A DNA stretch of 45,860 nt from a virus: IMG/VR virus record IMGVR_UViG_3300033153_002571, positions 1 to 45,860 of that record, one strand, 5' to 3'. Position 1 is the stretch's first letter. The number at the start of each line of letters is the position of its first letter. Both the position numbers and the translations under genes were made by a program. The notes beneath the pieces are model-generated. The model made no database searches. It worked only from the letters and a program-made list of their open reading frames with translations, and was not told the origin of the DNA. Shown here piece after piece: positions 5,369 through 13,328 of this stretch.

Positions 5369-7668
5369 TATTTACCTCCATTAAGTATACTAACGGCTTT
5401 AGCATTACTTTCCGTTACTGTTCCTGATTGAGCGTTTACATAAGCATCTATAATCTCAGCTTGTTTTGTTAATGCATTATTAATATGCCCTGTTTTTATA
5501 AATAATCGGGGCTTCCCCCCATCTAATGCAATTGAATTATTAACCCTTCCTAATGGTAGGTTAGGATGCCAGTCATAGCCCAATGACTTTAATAAATCCC
5601 TGCGTTTATTTCTCGGTAACCTACCACCAACCTTTAAATCAGTACATAGTTTATCAAGAGCCATTGACGAAATCCAACCATTAGAGAAACCGAGGCGGCC
5701 CTCTTCAATAGCCTCCATAACCTCCTGCTCTACTGAACCTAAAGATGCTGTAATAGCTTCCTGAGTGCTGGAAGTTTCTGGAGACCTATGGCAACCAATA
5801 GCTGGGTTAAGTTCATCAGCTATTTTATAAGTAGATAAATAATCATTGACTATCGCGTAGCCACCATCTCGGAGCCAAGTGTATAAATTTGGAAAATAAT
5901 CCCCGTCCATCCCGTCACGCTTTAAGTCTTCAGCTTCCTGTTGAGCGGTGTAGAAAACAGCGTATCTTCTGTCATTTAAGGTCTTCTTAATGGCATCTTT
6001 GTGGTTACTATTGAGCATGAAATTTGCACAGACATAAGCCGTTACTTGGTCAATACCCTTAGAAGTCAAAGGCAAATAATCATTTGTTATCAACGGCTTT
6101 AGGGACTCAATAACTTCATTTTTATTGCTGGATAAATAAACATCTTCAACCCCAATAAATAATTTATCTTGAATCCACGCATTGAAATTATTATCCATAT
6201 CTGACGCTTTAGGTAGGTGTGTGTATTTCCTCCCAACCGCTTCTGAAACACAAGTAGTAAAGAGAGTTTTTCCGTTTCCTTCAACCCCTTGAATCAAAGG
6301 GGCCCATTGGAACTTCACACCTTTATGTTGGATACAGGCCGCCATATAAGATAATAATATTTCTGCATCTCTTTTAATAGGGAGTAATTTCTTAACATGA
6401 TTTAGGAATGGTGCGGCGTCTCCAGCCTTACGAGGGGTCTCTATAGGAATGTAAGAATTAACTAAATTTCTTCCCTCATACTTAACGAATTCGCCCGGTT
6501 TTAAATCTGGTTTGAATATAGTCCCCGCAGCTTGTGGGTAGCGTACCATCTGTGATTGAGTGAAAGCCTCCCAGGCGTCACGAGTATCTTTTTTACCATC
6601 AGAATCCAAGGGGAAAGTATATCCACCATAAGCAACTTTAAATTGTTCTGGCTTTAGAAAATCACCATCAGTTGTTAATATCTTATGTCTATCTCTCACG
6701 TACACGCAACCTTTAAAATGGTTCAATTGTTGGTCGGCACCTAAATACTGGAAACCTGAAATAATCTGTGTTCCGTTCCCCTCTGTTCTCTCAGTAACTC
6801 CGGAAGTATAAACCACCGTTTGCATGTTAACTGCTCTAGTAATTGTACGAGTGAGATAATCTTCTCGTTCCCATTTGTCTCTGACTAAAGCCGATTGCTT
6901 CATAAGTTCCAAGATGCGTTCGTGGTTATTACCCGTCCAAAATGCTAAGTGTTGAGCCAGAGCAGCATCCGCCGAACTACCATCATAGGAGCGTTCGCCG
7001 CTAGGGTCTGGGTAGCAAGTAGCCAGTGTGTCTTCATTAGCCGCCCATAAATCACTGAACGAAGCTTTAGCACCAAATACCCCAGCAGCTGACGAGGTTT
7101 TAAGAGCTTTGGAAATCAGAACACGGTCATCAGTCGAGCCGTTCCAATCCGGATGCGGCTCATTCGACCAATCTATACCATTGTCGACTTTAGATTTGAA
7201 ATGGGTATCAATAATATTATTAATGGCCAGCGTATGGTCCGTATTAGAATCACCAATAACATTTTTCTCAGTCAAAGCCACAAACCTGCTGTCTGTGTAA
7301 AGCTCAATCCCTTCGGCAATGTTCTTACAAGCGTGGTCTTTAGCCGATGCTTTCCCTATAATATGAATACCTGTGTTAGACTGGCTAAGCTCTGTGAAGG
7401 CCCCCGGCAACTGACCCATTAAATTATTAGCCAAAGGTGACCAAGTGCTATTCGGAAGTAAACATTTATCAATGTCAAGGAAAAAGAAAGGATCATTCTT
7501 AGTAAACACAAAGGCGACTCCATAATTTGGACGGAAAGCTGCCGCCGTCTCATAGTCTACCCATTGCGTCGGGTCGTGTGCATTACATTTACGGAGGGTA
7601 AACGGGCTGTATGGTAACTTCAACCCATTCACTACTTTCCATAAAATCCATTGTTTATATTGTTTCAT
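5368..7668 (-). CDS. primase-polymerase/helicase (PrimPol + D5/NrS-1-type ATPase)
   Basis: A 766-residue replication protein. The N-terminal part holds a PrimPol-like site: FFFLDIDKC with D65 and D67 as metal ligands, then a later His strand (STNTGIHIIG). The C-terminal part is an SF3-like helicase ATPase with Walker A GVEGNGKT near residue 460 and a Walker B-like LFIGVEDVY near 510. The segment LVRDKWEREDYLTRTI is typical of D5/NrS-1-type proteins. It probably makes primers and unwinds DNA at the fork for the family A polymerase encoded at 15929. It overlaps the upstream gene by 14 bases. Confidence 0.8.
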   Translation of the reverse strand: MKQYKQWILWKVVNGLKLPYSPFTLRKCNAHDPTQWVDYETAAAFRPNYGVAFVFTKNDPFFFLDIDKCLLPNSTWSPLANNLMGQLPGAFTELSQSNTGIHIIGKASAKDHACKNIAEGIELYTDSRFVALTEKNVIGDSNTDHTLAINNIIDTHFKSKVDNGIDWSNEPHPDWNGSTDDRVLISKALKTSSAAGVFGAKASFSDLWAANEDTLATCYPDPSGERSYDGSSADAALAQHLAFWTGNNHERILELMKQSALVRDKWEREDYLTRTITRAVNMQTVVYTSGVTERTEGNGTQIISGFQYLGADQQLNHFKGCVYVRDRHKILTTDGDFLKPEQFKVAYGGYTFPLDSDGKKDTRDAWEAFTQSQMVRYPQAAGTIFKPDLKPGEFVKYEGRNLVNSYIPIETPRKAGDAAPFLNHVKKLLPIKRDAEILLSYMAACIQHKGVKFQWAPLIQGVEGNGKTLFTTCVSEAVGRKYTHLPKASDMDNNFNAWIQDKLFIGVEDVYLSSNKNEVIESLKPLITNDYLPLTSKGIDQVTAYVCANFMLNSNHKDAIKKTLNDRRYAVFYTAQQEAEDLKRDGMDGDYFPNLYTWLRDGGYAIVNDYLSTYKIADELNPAIGCHRSPETSSTQEAITASLGSVEQEVMEAIEEGRLGFSNGWISSMALDKLCTDLKVGGRLPRNKRRDLLKSLGYDWHPNLPLGRVNNSIALDGGKPRLFIKTGHINNALTKQAEIIDAYVNAQSGTVTESNAKAVSILNGGK

Positions 7669-8335
7669 CTATATCCATCCAAGTAATCTCGTCGATATGA
7701 TAGGTATCCCCCAATTCATCGAAAATATAATTGTTATTATACTTTTCAAACCTATAAATTATGCCTGAGTACTTAAATCTCCAACCTTTAGGCGGTGGAT
7801 TCTCTGGGCTAAATTCTGGAATACGGAAATTGACATCTGTATAGATAGTATCGTTGAGTAAGACAAAAAATGTACCGTCTGACCTGATACCAAGGCACTC
7901 TACGCTAGTTGGTTTCTTTTTTGCTTGGTCTGGAATTTCACCTTTTATTTTTTCAACGGGTATTTTTGTTGGTCTATAGTATTTGATAGTTGGTTTAATT
8001 CGGTAATATTCGATATCTGATTTATCAAGGGCCACCCTTTGCACCAAGTCCTCCCAACCCGAGGGGGCTTTATACTGAATAACCGCACCTCCCGCACGTT
8101 TCTCCTTCAATTCATCAAGTGTCAAACCGTCAGCAGATAGTTTCTCTTCAACCCCTAAAGGATCGCCGTTGGGATGTGTGAATGTATTTCTTACCTCGGA
8201 ACTATCATAATAAATTTCACCTATAAACAGCTTAAAATTATCAGAAATCCCTAGTACCAACCAAGCACCCCCCGCAATCGCCAATACTTTCTTACCAACC
8301 AGAGCCACCATCTCCTCATTATTATAATTTCTCAT
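7655..8335 (-). CDS. hypothetical protein
   Basis: A 226-residue soluble protein with SD GGGGG upstream of the ATG. It appears beta-rich, with repeated aromatic strands and a Pro-rich linker (PENPPPKGWRF). No motif is recognised. It lies between the VRR-NUC nuclease and the primase-helicase with overlaps on both sides, so it probably serves DNA replication; that is inference from position only. Confidence 0.55.
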   Translation of the reverse strand: MRNYNNEEMVALVGKKVLAIAGGAWLVLGISDNFKLFIGEIYYDSSEVRNTFTHPNGDPLGVEEKLSADGLTLDELKEKRAGGAVIQYKAPSGWEDLVQRVALDKSDIEYYRIKPTIKYYRPTKIPVEKIKGEIPDQAKKKPTSVECLGIRSDGTFFVLLNDTIYTDVNFRIPEFSPENPPPKGWRFKYSGIIYRFEKYNNNYIFDELGDTYHIDEITWMDIDETI

Positions 8336-8807
8336 CTAAACCCCCAGTATTATTTATAAATTTACCGTAACCACCAAGCCCATTAATCAATTCCAAAAAT
8401 TTCAACTGAGCCAACTCATGTTTATTTCCTGTAAATTTCCATTGACTATGCTTAACTTCTAATCCTATAAATTGACCTATTGTGCGACCAATCATATCAG
8501 ATGTGATAACGAGCGGCCTTATGCCTATCAAATCAGGAGACTTAATCCGGTCATTCATAGCCTTAGAATCGTTAGCAAGCCCGAATCTTATAAACCCACC
8601 ATCAGCATCATATAGAGCACCAACATTATTACGCCAAACCCTCCAACCTTTCTTTGTGGCTTCGAGCCTAATTTTAGCTTGGATTGCCGCTTCCGATTCG
8701 CCAACTATTGGTTTCGGGTCAGTATTTAGCAAGCCCATTCGTAGCTTTAAATCCATAATGGCTATCAGAGGAATACCCCAACGTCTAGCCCAGTCATCGA
8801 TTAACAT
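8322..8807 (-). CDS. VRR-NUC domain nuclease
   Basis: A 161-residue protein. The ATG at 8807 is chosen over a GTG at 8816 because AAGGTGG lies about 6 bases upstream. The VRR-NUC pattern is visible: Glu in GESEAAIQAKI, the basic strand KKGWRVWRNN, Asp in SPDLIGI, Glu/Lys in LEVKH and a following Gln-containing helix (HELAQLKFLELI). This PD-(D/E)xK family cuts branched DNA such as Holliday or flap structures. Phages often carry it beside primase-helicase and polymerase genes, as here. Confidence 0.8.
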   Translation of the reverse strand: MLIDDWARRWGIPLIAIMDLKLRMGLLNTDPKPIVGESEAAIQAKIRLEATKKGWRVWRNNVGALYDADGGFIRFGLANDSKAMNDRIKSPDLIGIRPLVITSDMIGRTIGQFIGLEVKHSQWKFTGNKHELAQLKFLELINGLGGYGKFINNTGGLDEKL

Positions 8808-9097
8808 TCTTCCCACCTTGGAATCCCTAAAGCGGAAGCTATCCGCATTTCTAACATGGCTCCCCTGCTATCTTGTGCATTATCCATTATATAAATATAG
8901 TCGCAATCAACAAGAGCTTTAATATCCGCCCGCATGTGGTCATTCCAAGCGTGGTCTGGGTGAGGAGGTAGGACTTCGAAAGGGTTAACGGAGGTGTAAC
9001 CACATATTTCAAGAGCTTCAGCAGACGCTTTAAATCTGGCTTTAGTATCTTCAAGTGGTAATCCTGTAATCTTACCGCAAATATATATTTTTTTCAC
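8801..9097 (-). CDS. DUF4406-type, nucleoside deoxyribosyltransferase-like protein
   Basis: A 98-residue protein starting at a GTG (9097) with SD TAGGAGA. An ATG at 9151 is rejected because it falls within the hairpin leader. Residues 1-10 (KKIYICGKITG) and the later acidic strand CDYIYIMDN, followed by SRGAMLEMRIA, are the marks of the DUF4406/deoxyribosyltransferase-like fold: a nucleotide-binding first strand and a Ser-Gly-Glu helix. Substrate unknown, probably a nucleotide or nucleotide-sugar. It is the first gene after the internal promoter and leader at 9112-9257. Confidence 0.7.
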   Translation of the reverse strand: MKKIYICGKITGLPLEDTKARFKASAEALEICGYTSVNPFEVLPPHPDHAWNDHMRADIKALVDCDYIYIMDNAQDSRGAMLEMRIASALGIPRWEEC

Positions 9098-9111
9098 TGA
9101 TAATCTCCTAT

Positions 9112-9222
9112 AAATAAAAAAAAACATTTTAATAAGTCCCCAACCCCCCACGTAGTAGCGGGGAGCCCGAAGTAGGAACTCTTAAAATGTTTAATATTTT
9201 TTAATTGCTTCGGACAATTAGG
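9112..9222 (-). ncRNA. structured 5' leader with terminator-like hairpin (attenuator or riboswitch candidate)
   Basis: Leader of the transcript predicted from the promoter at 9229-9257. On the minus strand it starts with a small hairpin (TAATTG/CAATTA, 9220-9202). Then AAACATTTTAA (9192-9182) pairs perfectly with TTAAAATGTTT (9132-9122), extended inward by AGTTCC/GGGACT and an apical CTCCCC/GGGGGG stem. A run of nine U follows directly, then the RBS of the 9097 gene. A promoter, long hairpin, U-tract and gene in this order is the layout of transcription attenuation. No known riboswitch class is recognised. Confidence 0.55.
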
Positions 9223-9228
9223 TTGGCT

Positions 9229-9257
9229 AATATAATACTATTTTTTCGGTTTGTCAA
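9229..9257 (-). promoter_or_regulatory. leftward promoter (TTGACA-17-TATATT)
   Basis: TTGACA on the minus strand at 9257-9252, a 17-base spacer, TATATT at 9234-9229, preceded by TAC. It lies inside the 3' end of the operon from 11741 and should give a separate transcript for the genes from 9097 down to 3817. Confidence 0.65.
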
Positions 9258-9303
9258 GTAATGCGTTCACCTCATGCTCAGATATTTCATAGTATAGTTT
9301 CAT
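9238..9303 (-). CDS. candidate 21-residue small ORF
   Basis: The ATG overlaps the stop of the preceding gene (ATGA) and has SD GGAGGAG upstream. The product begins MKLYYEISEH and ends DKPKK. It ends inside the promoter spacer. The coupling and SD argue for translation; the small size leaves real doubt. Confidence 0.35.
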   Translation of the reverse strand: MKLYYEISEHEVNALLDKPKK

Positions 9304-9596
9304 TCCTGAATCTCCTCCGGAAACACTATTCCGATTCTATATCCTAAGTCTTTCAATGTGTATTTTTGTAATTTATTAAATAACGCTTCTTTCCCCACTT
9401 CTTCAGTATTAATTGGGTCTCTCGTAATACGCCAAGCGTTCCGCTCCCAATTTTTGGAAAAGGCAGGTTTCACTATGTATGCATCGATATCTTCGATGTT
9501 GAAGCCCCTTATTAAATAGTCTAATATTTCTTTCTCAACCTCTTTACTATTTAAGGATTTAAGTGTTTCGATAACATCTTTACTTGCATCTTTCAT
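9300..9596 (-). CDS. hypothetical protein, copy 2 of a tandem pair
   Basis: A 98-residue acidic, helical protein. It aligns end to end with the product of the gene just upstream (9598-9888): shared features include an E-x-E-I-L-D segment near residue 22, GF(N/D)IE, I-x-KPA, W-E-x-NAW, LFN(K/R)L(Q/R)KY, LKDL-x-YRIG and VFPEEI at the end. The pair is a local gene duplication with only one base between stop and start. Function not recognised; no catalytic motif is seen. Confidence 0.65.
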   Translation of the reverse strand: MKDASKDVIETLKSLNSKEVEKEILDYLIRGFNIEDIDAYIVKPAFSKNWERNAWRITRDPINTEEVGKEALFNKLQKYTLKDLGYRIGIVFPEEIQE

Positions 9597-9597
9597 T

Positions 9598-9888
9598 TTA
9601 AATCTCCTCCGGAAACACCATTCCTATTCTATACTCTAGGTCTTTAAGAGGGTATTTCCGTAATCTATTAAATAACTCCTCTTTCATTTCGTCCTCAACT
9701 GTAGCCGGTTTCTCCACTATATGCCAAGCGTTAGCTTCCCACTCTCCAGCCTTAGCGGGTTTAATTATTTTTTCTTCTATCATTTCTATATCGAACCCGT
9801 TAACTACCCAATCAAGAATCTCCTCCTCTATAGCACTATCTTCTAATTCTTTAAGTATTTCGATAATACCTTCGCCTATTTTACTCAT
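9598..9888 (-). CDS. hypothetical protein, copy 1 of a tandem pair
   Basis: A 96-residue protein. The ATG at 9888 is chosen since it overlaps the helicase stop (ATGA) and has GGAGG 10 bases upstream; a start at 9906 would lie deep inside the helicase gene. Same fold as the next gene (GFDIEMIEEKIIKPAK, WEANAW, LFNRLRKYPLKDLEYRIG). Its coupling to the SF2 helicase suggests a role in the same process, but no family is recognised. Confidence 0.65.
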   Translation of the reverse strand: MSKIGEGIIEILKELEDSAIEEEILDWVVNGFDIEMIEEKIIKPAKAGEWEANAWHIVEKPATVEDEMKEELFNRLRKYPLKDLEYRIGMVFPEEI

Positions 9889-11516
9889 ACAATTAAATCC
9901 TCCCATATTTTTTCAGTTAATCTAACAGCTTCTTTCGAGCCCAAAGTTTGAGCTGTTAGAACATCCGTTCCGAATTTAAAATAAAATTTCCTATAACTTT
10001 GACTGTCTTCATAGCCTGCTTTACGCTGGTATCCAGCCCACCAAGCAATAGCATCTTTAAGCCATTGTTGTTTCTCTTGACGTACTACGTGGCGTTTTAC
10101 ATGAGCCATTTGTCCAATCACAGGAACACGGCGGCGTATTAAATCAAGTCGGTACGCTTCCTTATCCATATTTATCTTGTCAATATCTCCTCGTAGTTGA
10201 GCTAGCAGAGCAGCATCCATTTCGAACAAATCCCCATCAACAAATTTTGGAGCGGAACGGCTGGAGGGCTCTGCATAGAACCCACAGAACGGACAATCTT
10301 TAAATACTCTCTCGTAAACGGCCGTACACTCCGGACAAGCTTTAACTGGTATGACATCAGGGTCTTGATTGCTTCTCCTCCGCTCTCTTCTATCAAGTGT
10401 CCAATTTCTAGCAGCATCAGGCAGTCCATGTCTTATTACGTTACCTACATGGTCGATTATAATAGCCCCTTTTTTACCTTCTAATATTCTCAAAGCTCTT
10501 CCGAATTGCTGGACGTAAAGACTAAATGATTGTGTAGGTCTCCCAAAACTAACCACAGTTACCGCTGGTAAATCAAAGCCTTCTCCAAATAAATCCACAT
10601 TAACAAGTTGTTTAAGCTCGCCCCGTTTGAATTTATTTAATAGCTCAACTCTCAATTTATCAGGAGTTTTTGCAGAAATAACCGCAGCCGGAACACCAGC
10701 TTCATTATACTGTTGGGCTGTAATTGTGGCTATCTCAACATCCGGAACGAAAGTTATCCCCAGTTTGCCATTAGCGATACGCTTATAATGCTGAACGATG
10801 TCACCGGTAATGTGGCTTTTTTTAACCGCTTTACGGAGCTTATCCTTATTATAGTCCCCCGTGGTTGCACTAATAGCTACTTGAGATAAATCTAAATCTG
10901 AAGGGGGTGCAAAGATTCTATAATCTGTTAGAAATTTTAGATTAATTAGCTCTCTCATAGTTGGACCGATGACCATATTATCAAACAATCCATCAGCGTG
11001 TCGTCCTAAACCTTTCCCATCTGCTCTTATTGGTGTAGCTGTTACGCCCAAACCTTTAGCATTTGGGAACATTGAAGCCGCAAGCCCCCACTTATTACCC
11101 TTTAATACATGATGAGCCTCATCTTGAACCCAAAGTGTAACTTTATTAAACCAAGAGTCTGTACGGCGTATCAAGGTATCTACACCTGCCACAGCTTTGT
11201 TGGAATTTGGGTCATAGAAAGAGTGTCCAAGCTCCGTCATATGTAACCCCACAACAAACTTAACAACTTTAACAGGACCTATAATCTTATGATAGATGCC
11301 ATTTTTCGCAAGGGCTATCGATATTTGCCCCACGAGTTCTTGACGATGTGCAATAGCACAAGCAGCTCCCTTATGGTCGGCTATTATCTTTGAAAAGATA
11401 AATGTTTTACCCGCTCCTGTAGGAAGTACACATAAGGTGTTAGAGTGTCCTGTTGCCCAACTTTTATAAATATTGTTTTCAGCTTCTGTTTGGTATTCTC
11501 TTGATTGTAATTTCAT
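9885..11516 (-). CDS. SF2 DEAD/DEAH-box helicase
   Basis: A 543-residue protein. Helicase motifs in order: Q-like SREYQTEAE (5-13), Walker A LPTGAGKT (31-38), motif II DEAHH (132-136), motif III TATPIR (about 158), then in the second RecA domain FGEGFDLPAV and the arginine-finger motif QQFGRALRI. A C-terminal CPEC...CPFCGF pair probably binds zinc. This arrangement is that of UvsW/RecG-like or type III restriction-like helicases in phage replication operons. The ATG follows directly on the stop of the upstream gene without its own SD, so it is probably coupled. Confidence 0.85.
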   Translation of the reverse strand: MKLQSREYQTEAENNIYKSWATGHSNTLCVLPTGAGKTFIFSKIIADHKGAACAIAHRQELVGQISIALAKNGIYHKIIGPVKVVKFVVGLHMTELGHSFYDPNSNKAVAGVDTLIRRTDSWFNKVTLWVQDEAHHVLKGNKWGLAASMFPNAKGLGVTATPIRADGKGLGRHADGLFDNMVIGPTMRELINLKFLTDYRIFAPPSDLDLSQVAISATTGDYNKDKLRKAVKKSHITGDIVQHYKRIANGKLGITFVPDVEIATITAQQYNEAGVPAAVISAKTPDKLRVELLNKFKRGELKQLVNVDLFGEGFDLPAVTVVSFGRPTQSFSLYVQQFGRALRILEGKKGAIIIDHVGNVIRHGLPDAARNWTLDRRERRRSNQDPDVIPVKACPECTAVYERVFKDCPFCGFYAEPSSRSAPKFVDGDLFEMDAALLAQLRGDIDKINMDKEAYRLDLIRRRVPVIGQMAHVKRHVVRQEKQQWLKDAIAWWAGYQRKAGYEDSQSYRKFYFKFGTDVLTAQTLGSKEAVRLTEKIWEDLIV

Positions 11517-11741
11517 CTAAAGCACATTCTTTACATATTCATCAGTATTATTTTCTATATAGTCAAAAGTCGCATTGACTACAGTATCAGCATTGGTATA
11601 GACAGAACCACCCAGTATCTCGCTACACCACCCGTTCAAAAAGATATACTTGTCAATAAGATGCCTATGTTTATTCGTTATAACCAAAGCGTCATGTCCT
11701 CCCTCTAGCAGTTCAATTGCTTTTTTCTTTAAGTTGCTCAT
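11517..11741 (-). CDS. hypothetical protein, first gene of the leftward operon
   Basis: A 74-residue protein with SD CGGAGGGT before the ATG at 11741. The N-terminus (LKKKAIELLEGGHDALVI) is helical. No family is recognised. Transcribed from the promoter at 11771-11799 with a short leader. Confidence 0.6.
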   Translation of the reverse strand: MSNLKKKAIELLEGGHDALVITNKHRHLIDKYIFLNGWCSEILGGSVYTNADTVVNATFDYIENNTDEYVKNVL

Positions 11742-11770
11742 CTCTACCCTCCGTTTATTTTCATGCTCCT

Positions 11771-11799
11771 AATTTACAACCTAAATTTTGGAATGTCAA
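11771..11799 (-). promoter_or_regulatory. leftward promoter (TTGACA-17-TAAATT)
   Basis: TTGACA at 11799-11794 on the minus strand, a 17-base spacer, TAAATT at 11776-11771. Drives the 11741 to 9300 genes. The -10 lies in the shared 16-bp element. Confidence 0.65.
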
Positions 11800-11841
11800 G
11801 TAAAAAATGTAAAATATTCGGCAAAAAAGTCAAAATAACAC

Positions 11842-11870
11842 TTGACAAAACGGTTTTTAGGTTGTAAATT
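11842..11870 (+). promoter_or_regulatory. rightward promoter (TTGACA-17-TAAATT)
   Basis: TTGACA at 11842-11847, a 17-base spacer, TAAATT at 11865-11870. Drives the replication operon from 11902. The -10 lies in the shared 16-bp element. Confidence 0.65.
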
Positions 11871-11901
11871 ACTCTCGTTAACTTAAAGCAATGGGGCGGA
11901 G

Positions 11902-12003
11902 ATGAAGCATGAAGATAGATTGGCAATAATCATTATATTAGTATGGGTATTCAGTTTAATAATACTCGGTTTGATAACTATAGTATTCCAAATATTTAAA
12001 TAA
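11902..12003 (+). CDS. 33-residue membrane peptide
   Basis: The ATG follows GGGGCGGAG. The product begins MKHEDRLA and continues as one hydrophobic helix (residues 7-32, rich in Ile, Leu, Val) ending FK. It is the first reading frame after the rightward promoter. The topology suits a small single-pass inner-membrane peptide; role unknown. Confidence 0.5.
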   Translation: MKHEDRLAIIIILVWVFSLIILGLITIVFQIFK

Positions 12004-12019
12004 ACAAGGAGAAAAACAG

Positions 12020-12373
12020 ATGTATCTAAAAAACAGAGTAACAGGTAAAGTAGTTAGAGGCAGAAATGAAACGGGGGATTGGAAAGAGTATAAGTTACCG
12101 ATACTCTCCAGGATTCTTAAATCGGCTTTTATAAGAGACAGAACGATAACCTTAGAAGAACAGTTAGCGAAACCAAAATCTCCGGAATTCAAAATGGGTA
12201 GGAGAGACGATAGAATACCAAAAAAAGAATGGCGTAAGTTAAGAAGTTTATTCGGTGAGATAGGAGTTTCAAGAGAAGACACCGAAGCATTAAGAGGTGC
12301 TGGGGTGGGATGGGATAGATATGTAAGACTTAGGGATCACAACTCACACGAAGAAATTATGAGGGAGTGTTAA
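12020..12373 (+). CDS. hypothetical basic protein
   Basis: A 117-residue protein rich in Arg and Lys with SD AAGGAG upstream. Includes KKEWRKLRSLFGEIGVSRED, possibly a helical nucleic-acid-binding segment. No family is recognised. Early position in the replication operon suggests a regulatory or host-takeover role, which is inference. Confidence 0.55.
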   Translation: MYLKNRVTGKVVRGRNETGDWKEYKLPILSRILKSAFIRDRTITLEEQLAKPKSPEFKMGRRDDRIPKKEWRKLRSLFGEIGVSREDTEALRGAGVGWDRYVRLRDHNSHEEIMREC

Positions 12374-12375
12374 AA

Positions 12376-12591
12376 ATGTTAGAAGAAACCTTAGAAGTCT
12401 TTATTAAAAAGAATATACCGAAAGCTAAGATGTATGAGATTTATAATGCTCTCGGTACAAGTGCAAGAACCTTCGATAGCTGGAGATTAGAGCCTTTAGC
12501 CAAAAGAAGTGCAGAGCAATTGGACGCTCTCGGTAAGTTAGCCGGAATAAAAATAGAAATCAAAATGGAGAAAAAAGATGCAAACAGTTAA
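12376..12591 (+). CDS. small helix-turn-helix-like protein
   Basis: A 71-residue protein. The ATG at 12376 is preferred to a GTG at 12367 because GGAG lies 8 bases upstream. Residues 20-40 (MYEIYNALGTSARTFDSWRL) fit a helix-turn-helix with a wing of mixed charge after it. The basic C-terminus overlaps the next gene by 14 bases. Confidence 0.5.
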   Translation: MLEETLEVFIKKNIPKAKMYEIYNALGTSARTFDSWRLEPLAKRSAEQLDALGKLAGIKIEIKMEKKDANS

Positions 12592-13327
12592 ACTAGAAGT
12601 ACCAATGGATTCGGAAGTATTAAAAGCTACTGCGGAGTACTTCACAACATTATCACAAATTGAGATGTTGATTGACAACGCCCCAAAATCTACTGAAATA
12701 TTCGGAACACTAGGCCATAAGACTCCAGTAGCTGAGATACTTGACTGCGGGGGCGTTGGTGAAACTAAAGAAACACCGGGATCTGAGATATTTCACAACC
12801 CTAATGAGGTTCCAGTGTCTGAGATATTTGATGCTCCAGAAGTGCCTACTGCACCAGAAGCTGCGAAGGTTATAAGTGTGGTTCCTACCGCACCACTACC
12901 CTCTGAGACAGACGGAGTTATTGAGTTAGATTCCGAAGGTCTCCCTTGGGACGCAAGGATTCACTCTTCAGGTGCTGGGAAATTAGCGAAAACAGGATGT
13001 TGGAAGAGAAAACGAAATATTGACCCAATTACAATCGCTAATGTGGAAGCTGAGCTAAGACAAAAATATGATTCGCCAGCCCCTGCGGCTCCTCTTGTAA
13101 ATCACCCAGCACTTCCACCAACCCCATCGACTACACACGTACCCCCCGCACCAGCGGCTCCAGAAGCAATCACACAATTACCGCAACTAATGAAATATAT
13201 TACAGGTAATGAAATACAACTTGATGTGATTATGCCGATACTAGCCAATCACGGTCTTAAAGGTATGCCAGAGCTTGCAATGAAACCGGAGTTAATACCA
13301 GTAATAGCAAAAGAATTAGGGGCGTAG
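12578..13327 (+). CDS. Pro/Ala-rich phage protein with PWDARIHS motif
   Basis: A 249-residue protein. Residues 45-110 carry loosely repeated SEIF and Pro-rich stretches. A conserved core follows (LPWDARIHSSGAGKLAKTG, then CWKRKR), a segment I associate with conserved phage proteins encoded near recombination or replication genes. A Pro/Ala/Thr linker and a helical C-terminal domain complete it. It adjoins the DUF2800 nuclease by one base. The likely role is as a DNA-metabolism accessory; no precise function is known to me. Confidence 0.55.
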   Translation: MQTVKLEVPMDSEVLKATAEYFTTLSQIEMLIDNAPKSTEIFGTLGHKTPVAEILDCGGVGETKETPGSEIFHNPNEVPVSEIFDAPEVPTAPEAAKVISVVPTAPLPSETDGVIELDSEGLPWDARIHSSGAGKLAKTGCWKRKRNIDPITIANVEAELRQKYDSPAPAAPLVNHPALPPTPSTTHVPPAPAAPEAITQLPQLMKYITGNEIQLDVIMPILANHGLKGMPELAMKPELIPVIAKELGA

Positions 13328-13328
13328 C

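Larger units (their letters stand above)
11770..11871. promoter_or_regulatory. divergent promoter pair sharing a 16-bp inverted operator-like element
   Basis: TTTAGGTTGTAAATTA occurs on the plus strand at 11856-11871 and, exactly inverted, at 11770-11785. In each case it covers the end of the spacer and the -10 box of a promoter. It gives identical -10 regions to the leftward and rightward operons, suggesting joint control by one regulator. The regulator is not identified. Confidence 0.6.

Noticed and set aside
9098-9151. Longer N-terminus for the DUF4406-type protein from ATG 9151
   Set aside because: It would translate the hairpin and U-tract; the GTG at 9097 has a good SD and fits the family start.
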